From Streptomyces sp. P9-A2 (GTDB lineage Bacteria > Actinomycetota > Actinomycetes > Streptomycetales > Streptomycetaceae), in the NCBI RefSeq assembly GCF_036634175.1, contig NZ_JAZIFX010000001.1, positions 1 to 64,000 on the forward strand: 64,000 bases of DNA. Reading direction: 5' to 3'. This document shows, in pieces, positions 52,547 through 61,085 of the stretch. Both the position numbers and the translations under genes were made by a program. Positions within the stretch are counted from its first letter, which is position 1. Each line of letters starts with the position of its first letter. Below the pieces are notes generated by a model. It ran no database searches and was not told the DNA's origin. It saw only the letters and a program-made list of their open reading frames with translations.

Positions 52547-53731
52547 ATGAAGCGAAGACTGTTCTCCACCCTCGCCGTATCCCCTCTCCTCCTCGGTTCG
52601 CTGGCCGCCTGCGGCGGCTCCGACTCCGGCACCGCGGCCACCGGGGGCCCGATAAGGATCATGTCGATCGGCTCCTTCGAAACGCCCGTCTTCTCGACCC
52701 CCCAGGTCGAGACGGCACTGCGGGCGAAGATCGCCGACATCAACGAGAACGGCGGTATCGACGGACGCGAGGTCGTCCTCAAGATCTGCAACGACAAGTT
52801 CGACCCCAACGAGGCCACCTCCTGCGCCCAGCGCGCGGTGTCCGACGGCACGCACGCCGTCGTCGGGGGCGCTTCCCCCTTCTCCCCCCAGTTCCTGCCG
52901 GTCCTGGAGGCCGCGAAGATCCCGTTGGTGGCCGGGAGCGCCAGCTCGGGCCAGGTGGAGCTGCAGAGCGAGGTCTCCTTCCCGGTCAACGCGGGCGCGC
53001 CCGGCATGTCGCTCGGCACCGGGCGCCTGGCCGCCGAGGCGGGCCCCTCCACCGTCGTCATCGCCTCCGACAACGAGGGCTCGCAGACCGGCGCCGACCT
53101 GAGCATCCAGGGCGCCGAGTCGGCCGGCGCCAAAATGGCCAAGGTCACGATGAAGCTGGGCGCCCCGGACGTCTCCGCGACCGTCGCCCGTGCCCTGCAG
53201 CTGAAACCCGACGCCATCGCCCTGCAGGTCGTCACCGAGGACGCGCTGAAGGTGGTCAAGAGCCTGCGCCAGTCCGGCTACAAGGGCGCGCTCACCGCTC
53301 CCGGCTCCCTCTTCCCGCCGGCCAGCCTGAAGGCGCTCGGTGAGTTCGCCGAGGGCGTTCGCATGACCAGCCGGGTGGTGCCGCCCACGTCCACCGACAT
53401 CCCCCAGGTCAAGGAGTTCCTCGCCCAGATGAAGGCCGAGGACCCCGGGGCCCAGACCGACGATCTCGCCCTCAACGCCTGGACCGGCATGTACCTGCTG
53501 GCCGAGGTGCTGAAGGGCCACGAGATCACCGACGGCGCGTCCGTGATCGCGGCCTTCGACGCCATCAAGGAGCCGATCGAACTCGGTACCGCCCCGGACT
53601 ACACCGGCGTGCCCGCGACACCGGACTCCAAGACCTACCCCCGGGTGCCGCAGTTCGCCACGGTCGGCAGCACCGTCAAGGACGGCGAGATCGTCCGGGA
53701 CGGGGACTTCTTCAACCCGCTCGAGCTGTGA
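52547..53731 (+). CDS. ABC transporter substrate-binding lipoprotein 1 (HAAT/LivJ type)
   Basis: A 394-residue type I periplasmic-binding-fold protein. Signal peptide with lipobox LAAC, Gly/Ser linker, then IRIMSIGSFETPVFSTPQVETAL and NDKFDPNEATSCAQRA. It is plainly a sibling of the protein at 54786-55976 and should deliver ligand to the LivHMG/LivF transporter encoded divergently. AAGGA before the ATG. Its GTGA stop/start overlap couples it to an SDR gene. Confidence 0.92.
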   Translation: MKRRLFSTLAVSPLLLGSLAACGGSDSGTAATGGPIRIMSIGSFETPVFSTPQVETALRAKIADINENGGIDGREVVLKICNDKFDPNEATSCAQRAVSDGTHAVVGGASPFSPQFLPVLEAAKIPLVAGSASSGQVELQSEVSFPVNAGAPGMSLGTGRLAAEAGPSTVVIASDNEGSQTGADLSIQGAESAGAKMAKVTMKLGAPDVSATVARALQLKPDAIALQVVTEDALKVVKSLRQSGYKGALTAPGSLFPPASLKALGEFAEGVRMTSRVVPPTSTDIPQVKEFLAQMKAEDPGAQTDDLALNAWTGMYLLAEVLKGHEITDGASVIAAFDAIKEPIELGTAPDYTGVPATPDSKTYPRVPQFATVGSTVKDGEIVRDGDFFNPLEL

Positions 53732-54462
53732 GCATGGACACCGTCGTCGTCACCGGGGGCGCCGGCGGCATCGGCGCGGCCACCTGCCGGTACCTCGCCG
53801 AACAGGGCTACCGGGTGGTCGTCGCCGATCCGCAGCGCGCGGAGGGTGAGCGGCTGGCCGGCGAACTGGACGGCCTGTTCGTCCACCACGACGTGGGGGA
53901 CCCGCGGTCCTGGGACACGCTCATGACCGCGGCGGTGGACCGCTTCGGTGCGCTGTACGCCCTGGTGGCCGCAGCCGGGGTCAAGAGCGAATACCTCCTG
54001 GCCAGTCCGCCTGACCCGGTCCTGTTCCACCGCACCGCCACGGTCAACCAGCTCGGAGTGATCCTCGGGGTCCAGATCGTCGGGGAGCACCTGCGGCAGC
54101 AGGGCCGGGGCTCGATCGTCAACATCGCCTCCGGTGCGGCGATGCCGCCGTCGCAGAGCCCGGACCTGGCCTATGTCAGCACGAAGTGGGGGGTGCGCGG
54201 GATCAGCCGGGTCGCCGCGCGGCGGCTCGCGCCGCACGGAGTACGGGTCAACACGGTGCTGCCCGGGCTGGTCCGCACCCCGATGATCGCCGGCGTCACG
54301 GAGCGGGATCCCGGACGGGTCGCGTCGGTCGAGGCGGTGATCCCGATGGGACGGATGGGCCGCCCGGACGAGATCGCCCGGGCCGTGTACTTCTTCGTCT
54401 CAGAACTCGGCTCGTACGCCACCGGCGCCGAACTGGTCGTCGACGGGGGGTCCCTCGCCTGA
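53728..54462 (+). CDS. SDR-family dehydrogenase
   Basis: A 244-residue short-chain dehydrogenase. TGGAGGIG loop, AAAGVKSEY where NNAG is usual, active site YVSTKWG. GTG start inside the stop of the binding-protein gene. Coupling of an SDR to a transport lipoprotein is odd and suggests a first catabolic step on the imported acid. Ended by two tandem hairpins. Confidence 0.9.
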   Translation: MSMDTVVVTGGAGGIGAATCRYLAEQGYRVVVADPQRAEGERLAGELDGLFVHHDVGDPRSWDTLMTAAVDRFGALYALVAAAGVKSEYLLASPPDPVLFHRTATVNQLGVILGVQIVGEHLRQQGRGSIVNIASGAAMPPSQSPDLAYVSTKWGVRGISRVAARRLAPHGVRVNTVLPGLVRTPMIAGVTERDPGRVASVEAVIPMGRMGRPDEIARAVYFFVSELGSYATGAELVVDGGSLA

Positions 54463-54535
54463 CGGACCCGGCACACGACGGGGCGGGCGGCCCACGGCAC
54501 GCGGGACACCGGGGAGACCCCGCCCGCTCCCGTAT

Positions 54536-54600
54536 CCGCCCCGGACGCCTCCGGGGCGGCGCGCCCCCGGGCGGGATCCCCTTCCCCGCCCGGGGGCGCG
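54536..54600. terminator. tandem hairpins between convergent units
   Basis: A 10-bp stem (54536-54545 with 54550-54559) and directly after it a 16-bp perfect stem (54560-54575 with 54585-54600). The remaining bases of 54463-54785 hold no gene. Confidence 0.85.
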
Positions 54601-54785
54601 TACGGCCATCGGCCACGCCCCGCCCGGGCAGACGGGCCGGCGACGGCGTGGGGCCGGGGCCGGAAGCCGGCCCGCCGGTGTCCCGGGCGGACGGACGCGC
54701 GTGCCGCGCGTGCGGACGGCCGGTGGCCACCCCGTCCACCGGCCGTCCGTCGCGGTGCCTCGCGGCCGTGTCCCGCCCGTGCGGG

Positions 54786-55976
54786 TCAGCCCTCCAGCGG
54801 GTCGAAGAACTCGCCGTCCGGGACGATCTTGCCGTCCTCGATGGTGCTCGGCATCACCTTGAAAACCGAGACTCGCGGGTACTCCTTGTGCGGCACGTCG
54901 CCTCCGAGGCCCGGGTAGTCGGGGTAGATGCCGAACAGGTCCACCGGCTCGGCGATGTCCGACAGGGCGTCGATGACCGACTGCCCGTCAGTGACCTTCT
55001 TGCCGCTCAGGATGCCGGGCAGGGCGCGCACGGAGAGCCAGCCGTTGAGGCTGATGTCGTCGATGGGCGCGTCGGCGTCGAGGGCGTGCACCTCCTTGTT
55101 GAACTGCGCGATCATCTCGTTCTCGCTGTACGCCGAGGGGAGGCCGCGGCCGGCGAGGACGATGCCCTCCGCCTTGTCGCCGAGGGCCTTGATCGAGGCC
55201 GGGTTGACGATGGACGCCGGGCCGGTGATCGGGCCCTTGAACCCGTTCTCGCGCAGGGCCGACACGATGCGCGTGGCGGTGTCCCCGGACGCGGTGATCA
55301 CGACGCCGTCCGGCTTCTGGTCGAGCACCTTGAGGGCGATCGGGTTGTAGTCGGCGGCGGTCTGCGGGGCGACGACCTCGGTCGTGGTTCCGCCGGCGCG
55401 CTTGATGCCCTGCTCGGCCTGCTTGACGGAGGCACGGCTGGAGGCGTTGTCCGCGGGAACCACGACGATCTTGTCGCCGCCGCGCTCCGCGGCCAGCCGG
55501 CCGGCCGCGATGACGAAGGCGCTGGATCCGGCGTTGATCGGGTAGAACGCCGCCTCCTCGCTCTCCGCGGTGCCGTCACCGCCACCGGGGCCGATAAAGG
55601 GTATCTTCGCCGCCTCCAGGACGGGGGCGAGCGCGGCCGTGTGCGGGGTCATGCCGCCGACAACGGCGGCGACGCCCTCACTGATCGCGCGCTGGGCGCA
55701 GGCGGTGGCCTCGTTGGGGTCGAACTTGTCGTTGCAGAAGGAGACCTTGAGCTTGCGGCCGTCGATGCCGCCGCCCTTGTTCACCGCGTCGACCGATGCC
55801 TGGATGGCGGTCTCCAGCTGGGGAATCGAGTAGACCGGGCTCTCGAAGGAGGCGATCGACATGATCTTGATGGGGCCTTCGGCGCCCGCCTCGGAGCTGG
55901 AGTCGCCGCCACCGCACGCGGTGAGCGGCAGGGCCAGGGCGAGCGTCGCGGCGGCGATTTTCGCGGAGCGGTGCAT
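54786..55976 (-). CDS. ABC transporter substrate-binding lipoprotein 2 (HAAT/LivJ type)
   Basis: A 396-residue sibling of binding protein 1. Lipobox LTAC, linker GGGDSSSEAG, then IKIMSIASFESPVYSIPQLETAI and NDKFDPNEATACAQRA, followed by different ligand-pocket residues (for example GGGDGTAESEEAAFYPINAG). Two binding proteins for one permease set would widen substrate range or separate isomers. It follows the OYE gene after 162 bases that contain a hairpin. Confidence 0.92.
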   Translation of the reverse strand: MHRSAKIAAATLALALPLTACGGGDSSSEAGAEGPIKIMSIASFESPVYSIPQLETAIQASVDAVNKGGGIDGRKLKVSFCNDKFDPNEATACAQRAISEGVAAVVGGMTPHTAALAPVLEAAKIPFIGPGGGDGTAESEEAAFYPINAGSSAFVIAAGRLAAERGGDKIVVVPADNASSRASVKQAEQGIKRAGGTTTEVVAPQTAADYNPIALKVLDQKPDGVVITASGDTATRIVSALRENGFKGPITGPASIVNPASIKALGDKAEGIVLAGRGLPSAYSENEMIAQFNKEVHALDADAPIDDISLNGWLSVRALPGILSGKKVTDGQSVIDALSDIAEPVDLFGIYPDYPGLGGDVPHKEYPRVSVFKVMPSTIEDGKIVPDGEFFDPLEG

Positions 55977-56098
55977 GGATGTCTCCTACGTGATCAGGAA
56001 GGGGGTGTGGGAGCGGGCCGCTCTGCTGCCGCCGTTCGCGCGGCAGGAGGGTCGAGCGGACTCCGCGGAGGCCGGACCGGTCCGGTCCATGCGGGGTG

Positions 56099-56134
56099 GG
56101 CGGGCCGGGCCGCCGGGTCGCGGCCCGGCCCGCC
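56099..56134 (-). terminator. hairpin just after the OYE gene (possible attenuator)
   Basis: 14-bp perfect GC stem (56099-56112 with 56121-56134), 8-base loop, 4 bases past the OYE stop and 122 before the binding-protein gene. It may stop part of the transcripts or stabilise the upstream mRNA. Confidence 0.65.
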
Positions 56135-56138
56135 GTAC

Positions 56139-58106
56139 TCAGAACGTCTGTGCGAGCAGGGTCGCTTCGCGGGTGGCGGTGGTGACGCCACGGGGGGCGA
56201 TCACGTCACCGCAGGTGTGCGCGGTGACGCCGAGCGCCTCCAGTTCGTGGACCAGCCGGTCACGCGGCACGGGGTGCACCGCGGCGACGACGACGTCGAT
56301 CCCGGGCAGTACGCTCTCGACTCCGTCGGGGTCGATGAGCGTGGCCTGTCCGTCCTCGTACGACCTGAGGTCCCGGAAGGTCATCGCCGTGATGTGCGAC
56401 GACCGGCGGAAGAGGTCCTGGTAGTCGAGCCGGTGGTTGTAACCGCTGTTGGTGACCAGCCGGTCGAACGGCGTCACGTAGACGACGTCGCGGCCCTCCA
56501 GCGCCAGTTTCTCCACCGCCACACCGGCCGGGTTGTGCCCGGTGCGGTCCACGACCAGTACGGTCGCCCCCTCGGGGACGCCGTGCACGATCGCGTCGTC
56601 GACCGTGACGATCCCCGGGCGGTCCAGGCCGTGGGCGGCCAGGTCGTGCTCGGCGCCGGTGGCCACGACGACCTCGTCCACGTCCGCCGCCCGGATGTCG
56701 GCCGCGGTGAGCCGGCGTCCGTACTCCACCTCGACGCCCTCGTGGCGGAGTTCGCCCACCAGGTGGTCGACGGTGCCGAACAGTTCGGCGGCGCGGGTGT
56801 CCAGCAGGTTGCGCAGCCGGCCGCCCGGCCGGTCGGACGCCTCGACGATCCGTACGTCGTGGCCCCGCTTGACCGCCACCTCGGCGGCCTGGAGGCCGGC
56901 GACTCCGGCGCCCACGACGAGGACGCGCTTGCGCCGCGACGGCGCCGGCAGGGCGGCGAACTGTGCCTCGCGGCCGAACTCCGGGTTGTGCCAGCACTGC
57001 ACGGCCTTGCCGTCCACGCGCCGGCTGTTGCACTCGGCGACCCGCACGCAGGTACGGATGCGGTCCTCGTCGCCACGCAGGATCTTGACGCCCATGTCCG
57101 GGTCGGAGAGGAAGCCGCGGGTCATGCCGATCAGGTCGCACATGCCGTGCTCCAGGGCCCGCTCCGCCATGTCCGGGTCGACGATGCCGCCGACGCCGAC
57201 CACCGCCACCCGCGCGCCGACCGCGTCCCGCAGTCCCTTGGCCAGTTCGAGGTCGTAGCCCTTGGGGTAGCGGAAGGAGGCGACCGACGGCTGGGAGTAC
57301 GCCGGTGCCTTGGTGCCGATGGAGAGGTTCATGAAGTCGATGTGGCCGGTGTCCACCAGGCGCCTGGCGACGTCGTTGAGCTCCTCCACGGTGAGGCCGT
57401 TCTCGTCCTCGCGCAGATGGTCGTCGGCCGTCATCCGCCAGCCGAGGATCCCGTCCTCGCCCAGTCCCGAACGGACCGCTTCGAGCACCGCGGTGGAGAA
57501 GGCCAGTTGCTCGCCCCACTCGTCGTCGCGGCCGTTGCCCCAGGGGCTGTAGGACTGCTGGAGCAGGTAGCCGTGGGCGCCGTGCAGTTCGAGCCCGTCC
57601 AGGCCGGCCTCGCGGAACACCTCGGCCATCCGGCCGTAGGCGTCCACGGTCATCTGCACCTCGGCGCCGGTCATCCGGTGGGCGGCCTCACCGAACTCGT
57701 CCTGGCCGCCGTTGAAGGACCACTCGGCGCGCTCGTCGAGCAGCACGTGCGAGCCGATCTGCCGGCCGAAGCTGACCACCTGCGGGGTGACCAGCGCGCC
57801 CTCCTCGTGCACGGCGTCGGCCAGCCGCTTGAGCCGGTCGACCACCGGCCACGGCCAGCCGTGGAACGGCTCGACGTTGACCGGCTGGGTGATGAGCAGC
57901 GCGGCTCCGCCCCTGGCCCGGCGGCGGCAGTAGTCGACGTAGGTCGTTTCTTCGCCGGCCGGGTGCCAGGGCGCCATGATGCTGTGTGCCGTGGTGATCA
58001 TCCGGTTGCGGAGCACATGGCCGCGGAGGGTCATCGGGCTGAGCAGACGGGCGTACTTCCCGTCCGTGCGGGGTGACGTCGGCTCAACGGCCGGGCTGGT
58101 CGTCAT
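56139..58106 (-). CDS. old-yellow-enzyme family NADH:flavin oxidoreductase (FadH/BaiCD-like)
   Basis: A 655-residue two-part reductase. The N-terminal FMN barrel has RNRMITTAHSIM, GLDGLELHGAHGYLLQQ and the C-terminal barrel strand VGVGGIVDPDMA. It is followed by an FAD/NAD domain (VVGAGVAGLQAAEV at 398). The 4Fe-4S region has Cys353, Cys359 and Cys371 but Val356 where relatives have a second Cys, so the cluster may be altered. The family reduces 2,4-dienoyl-CoA or conjugated ketones such as steroid enones. Confidence 0.9.
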   Translation of the reverse strand: MTTSPAVEPTSPRTDGKYARLLSPMTLRGHVLRNRMITTAHSIMAPWHPAGEETTYVDYCRRRARGGAALLITQPVNVEPFHGWPWPVVDRLKRLADAVHEEGALVTPQVVSFGRQIGSHVLLDERAEWSFNGGQDEFGEAAHRMTGAEVQMTVDAYGRMAEVFREAGLDGLELHGAHGYLLQQSYSPWGNGRDDEWGEQLAFSTAVLEAVRSGLGEDGILGWRMTADDHLREDENGLTVEELNDVARRLVDTGHIDFMNLSIGTKAPAYSQPSVASFRYPKGYDLELAKGLRDAVGARVAVVGVGGIVDPDMAERALEHGMCDLIGMTRGFLSDPDMGVKILRGDEDRIRTCVRVAECNSRRVDGKAVQCWHNPEFGREAQFAALPAPSRRKRVLVVGAGVAGLQAAEVAVKRGHDVRIVEASDRPGGRLRNLLDTRAAELFGTVDHLVGELRHEGVEVEYGRRLTAADIRAADVDEVVVATGAEHDLAAHGLDRPGIVTVDDAIVHGVPEGATVLVVDRTGHNPAGVAVEKLALEGRDVVYVTPFDRLVTNSGYNHRLDYQDLFRRSSHITAMTFRDLRSYEDGQATLIDPDGVESVLPGIDVVVAAVHPVPRDRLVHELEALGVTAHTCGDVIAPRGVTTATREATLLAQTF

Positions 58107-58164
58107 GCGTCTCTCCTGTCGGAAAGCCCGCCGTGTGCCGGAGGGCCGAAGCGGCCCAACCGGC

Positions 58165-60165
58165 CTAGACGGCGAGGATTCTGCGGATCGCGGCTTCGAT
58201 GTCGCGCTGCCCGACCACCCACTGCTTCTCCAGGGCGGGGGCGTAGGGCGCGGGGCTGAAAGGCGCCCCCACGCGCACCACGGGGGCGTCGAGCGTCCAG
58301 AACCCCTCGTCGACGGCGCGGGCGGCGATCTCGGCGCCGATGCCGAAGTCGAGGACCGCCTCGTGCGCGATCACCAGGCGGTTGGTCTTCGCGAGGGAGC
58401 CGAGGACGGTCTCCCAGTCGATGGGTGCCACGGTGCGCAGGTCGACGACCTCGACCGAGACGCCCTCGGCGGCCAGCGACCCGGCGACGGCGAGGCTCTC
58501 GCGCACCATGCGCGAGACGCTGACGACGGTCACGTCGGTGCCTTCGCGGAGCACCTTCGCCTTCCCGATCGGGACGACGTGGTCGGACGAGAAGCCCGGG
58601 CCGGACTTCTCGTAGAGGAGCCGGTGCTCGATGACGACGACCGGGCTGTCCTCGTGGATGGCGCTGCGCAGCAGTCCGTAGGCGTCGGCCGGGGTCGAGG
58701 GCATCACGACCTGGAGGCCGGGGATGTGCGCGAGGAGCGCCTCGATCGCCTGGGAGTGCTGGGCGCCCGAGGAGCGGCCGGCGCCGAACTGGGTGCGGAT
58801 GGTGAGCGGCACGCTCACCTTGCCGCCGGTCATGTACCGCAGCTTGGCGGCCTGGTTCATGATCTGGTCCAGGCAGACGGCGATGAAGTCGGAGTACATG
58901 ATCTCCACCACCGGCCGCATGCCGGCCATGGCGGCGCCCACGCCCGCCCCGATGATGGCGCTCTCGGCGATCGGGGTGTCGCGCACCCGGCCCGGGAAGT
59001 CGGCGGCCAGTCCGCGGGTCAGGCCGAAGACGTTGCCGCCCTCGCCGACGTCGATGCCGGCCACGAAGACCGACGGGTCGTGCTCCAGTTCGTGGCGCAG
59101 TGCGGCCTTGACCGCGCGGCTGTAGCGGACGGGTTCGGCGCCCTCGGGCAGCGCGGGCTCGGTGACGGTCCTGGTGGGCGTACGGATGTACTCGAAGAGG
59201 TCGCCGGCCGACGGTTCCCGGCCGGCTTTCGCCGCCTGAACGGCCCGCTCGATCTCCTCGGTCACCGACGCGTGCACGGCCGCGATGCCGGCCTCGCTCG
59301 TGCCGCCCGCCCGCAGCCGTTCCTCGGCGAGCAGGATCGGGTCCCGCTCGGCCCAGGCCGCCGCGAGGTCCTTGTCGCGGTACTTGAGCGGGTCGCCCTC
59401 GTAGTGGCCGCGGGCGCGGAACGTCACGGCCTCGACGAACGCCGGGCCCCCGCCGCGGCGTACCGCCGCCACGATGTCCTCCATGGCGTCCGCCATCTCC
59501 GTCACGTCGTTGCCGTCGAGACGGTGGAAGGACATGCCGTAGGCGGCGGCGCGGGCCTCCATGAGGCCGGGCGCCTTCAGGTGGGTGCTGGAGAACTCGG
59601 AGAACTGGTTGTTCTCGCAGAGCAGGATCAGCGGCAGCCGCCAGTCGCCGGCGAGGGTGGCGCCCTCGTGGAAGGCGCCGGTGCTGGTGGCGCCGTCGCC
59701 GAAGTAGCTGACGGCGACCTTGCCGTCGCGCCGCAGCAGCGCGGCGGTGGCGGCTCCGGCCGCGATCGGTACTCCGGCGCCGACGATGCCGTTGGCGCCG
59801 AAGATGCCCAGTGCCGGGTCGGCGATGTGCATGGAGCCGCCGCGGCCGTGGTTGGTCCCGGTCTCCCGGCCGAAGAGTTCGGCGAAGGCTCCGGTGAGGT
59901 CGAGGCCTTTGGCCAGTACGTGCCCATGCCCCCGGTGGGTGGAGGTGATGACGTCGTCGGGCCGCAGTGCCGCCGCGGTCCCGACGGGCACGGCCTCCTG
60001 ACCGACCGAGAGGTGCACGAACCCGCGGATCACGCCGTCGCGGTAGAGCGCGGCGGCCCGGTCCTCGAACATCCGGATGCGCAGCATCTCGCGGTGGAGG
60101 TGGGCCAGGTCCGTCCGGTCTCCGGGGCTCGGGTGCGAACGGGGCTTCTCCTGGACGTGTGTCAT
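58165..60165 (-). CDS. fused alpha/beta 2-oxoacid (acetoin-type) dehydrogenase E1
   Basis: A 666-residue fusion of E1 alpha (about 1-320; ThDP motif GDGATSTG at 156 to CENNQFSEFS at 184) and E1 beta (about 345-666; VGEGGNVFGLTRGL, GVGAAMAGMRPVVEIMYSDF, PIAESAIIG). Normally such E1s hand an acyl group to a lipoyl E2, yet no E2 or E3 gene is present here. Start at the ATG at 60165 (GGGAG upstream) rather than 60234. First gene of the operon E1-OYE-binding protein 2, 93 bases after an operator. Confidence 0.92.
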   Translation of the reverse strand: MTHVQEKPRSHPSPGDRTDLAHLHREMLRIRMFEDRAAALYRDGVIRGFVHLSVGQEAVPVGTAAALRPDDVITSTHRGHGHVLAKGLDLTGAFAELFGRETGTNHGRGGSMHIADPALGIFGANGIVGAGVPIAAGAATAALLRRDGKVAVSYFGDGATSTGAFHEGATLAGDWRLPLILLCENNQFSEFSSTHLKAPGLMEARAAAYGMSFHRLDGNDVTEMADAMEDIVAAVRRGGGPAFVEAVTFRARGHYEGDPLKYRDKDLAAAWAERDPILLAEERLRAGGTSEAGIAAVHASVTEEIERAVQAAKAGREPSAGDLFEYIRTPTRTVTEPALPEGAEPVRYSRAVKAALRHELEHDPSVFVAGIDVGEGGNVFGLTRGLAADFPGRVRDTPIAESAIIGAGVGAAMAGMRPVVEIMYSDFIAVCLDQIMNQAAKLRYMTGGKVSVPLTIRTQFGAGRSSGAQHSQAIEALLAHIPGLQVVMPSTPADAYGLLRSAIHEDSPVVVIEHRLLYEKSGPGFSSDHVVPIGKAKVLREGTDVTVVSVSRMVRESLAVAGSLAAEGVSVEVVDLRTVAPIDWETVLGSLAKTNRLVIAHEAVLDFGIGAEIAARAVDEGFWTLDAPVVRVGAPFSPAPYAPALEKQWVVGQRDIEAAIRRILAV

Positions 60166-60258
60166 CGTGCTCCCTGTCCTCGCGGGAATCGAATCGCGGC
60201 GTCGGTTGCGGACCGCAGTCGCGATCGGGCTCACTGTGACACAGGACGAGGGCCTTAA

Positions 60259-60273
60259 ACAAGCATTGATTGG
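60259..60273. promoter_or_regulatory. cluster operator, E1/OYE operon
   Basis: Reverse strand CCAATCAATGCTTGT preceded by GTAA and followed by TTAAG; 12 of 15 positions. Confidence 0.8.
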
Positions 60274-60359
60274 TTACTGGTGTGCGCGGATTTCTGCGGG
60301 CTTTTCCGGCGTGTGCGCGACGGCCGGCCGGACCGGCCCGCGCGCGGCCCGCACCCGCG

Positions 60360-60890
60360 TCACGGCGCGGGCTGGTCGGCCAGGCGTATCAGGAGGCTGC
60401 CGAGCTGCCGCTGTTCCTCGGGGGAAAGCACGGCGAACCAGGCCCTGTCCCGCTCGGCCTGGGCGCGCAGGCCCTCCAGCAGCCGGGAGGCGCCCTCCTC
60501 GGTGAGCGAGACGAGCACCTGACGGCGATCGGTCTCGCTGCGGTCGCGGCGGATCAGTCCGTCGCGCTCCAGGGTGTTCAGGACGGCCGAGGTCGCGGCC
60601 CTCGAGGCCCCGGACAGCCGGGTGAGCTGCCGGGCCTCGAGGGGTCCGGCGGCCCACAGCAGGTTCATGAAGCGGAACCCGGCCCAGCTCCAGCCCAGTC
60701 TGCGGTGCACCGACTCGGCGTCCTGGCCGAGCCGGTTGAAGAACTTGGTCAGGTTGAAGACCAGGTCGGTGCGGTCGGCGGCGTCGGGCGGGACGGTGTC
60801 CTGCTCGACGAGCCGGGCCCGCAGGACGTCTCGGAGGGTGGGCTGCGCCTGGCCGTCGGGGGAGTTCACGCCGAGAAGGATAGAACCCAC
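60360..60890 (-). CDS. MarR-family transcriptional regulator (candidate master regulator)
   Basis: A 176-residue winged-HTH protein. Helices NLTKFFNRLGQD and WSWAGFRFMNLLWAAG lead to the DNA-binding part LEARQLTRLSGASRAATSAVLNTLERDGLI, wing RRDRSETDRRQVLVSLTEEG, and a C-terminal dimer helix. GTG directly after the ferredoxin stop, with GAGGA upstream. It is the only regulator in 18-63.5 kb, and its operon starts next to one of the repeated operators, so autoregulation and control of the cluster are expected. A CoA ester or the free substrate is the likely ligand. Confidence 0.92.
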   Translation of the reverse strand: MGSILLGVNSPDGQAQPTLRDVLRARLVEQDTVPPDAADRTDLVFNLTKFFNRLGQDAESVHRRLGWSWAGFRFMNLLWAAGPLEARQLTRLSGASRAATSAVLNTLERDGLIRRDRSETDRRQVLVSLTEEGASRLLEGLRAQAERDRAWFAVLSPEEQRQLGSLLIRLADQPAP

Positions 60891-61085
60891 TCAGTCCTCG
60901 AGACGGATGGCCTGCTCGGGACATGCCATGGCCGCGGTCTCGGCGTCCCGGCGCTGGTCGCCGGTCAGCTCGGCGACGACGGTCTCGGCGTAGCCGCCCG
61001 CGTCGAGGTCGAACACGTCGGGCGCCATCATCGCGCACTGGCCGTGGCCCACACACTTGCTCGTGTCGATCACTGCTCTGGTCAT
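60891..61085 (-). CDS. small [3Fe-4S]-type ferredoxin
   Basis: A 64-residue ferredoxin with Cys11, Cys17 (KCVGHGQC) and Cys55 (ACPEQA). Sibling of the ferredoxin at 20507-20695. The ATG overlaps the upstream stop by 4 bases. No P450 gene is adjacent, so it may serve the P450 at 31441-32676 or KorAB. Confidence 0.93.
   Translation of the reverse strand: MTRAVIDTSKCVGHGQCAMMAPDVFDLDAGGYAETVVAELTGDQRRDAETAAMACPEQAIRLED

Noticed and set aside
54186..58076. 1296-codon plus-strand open frame
   Set aside because: Antisense to the binding protein and the OYE reductase for most of its length; no motifs.
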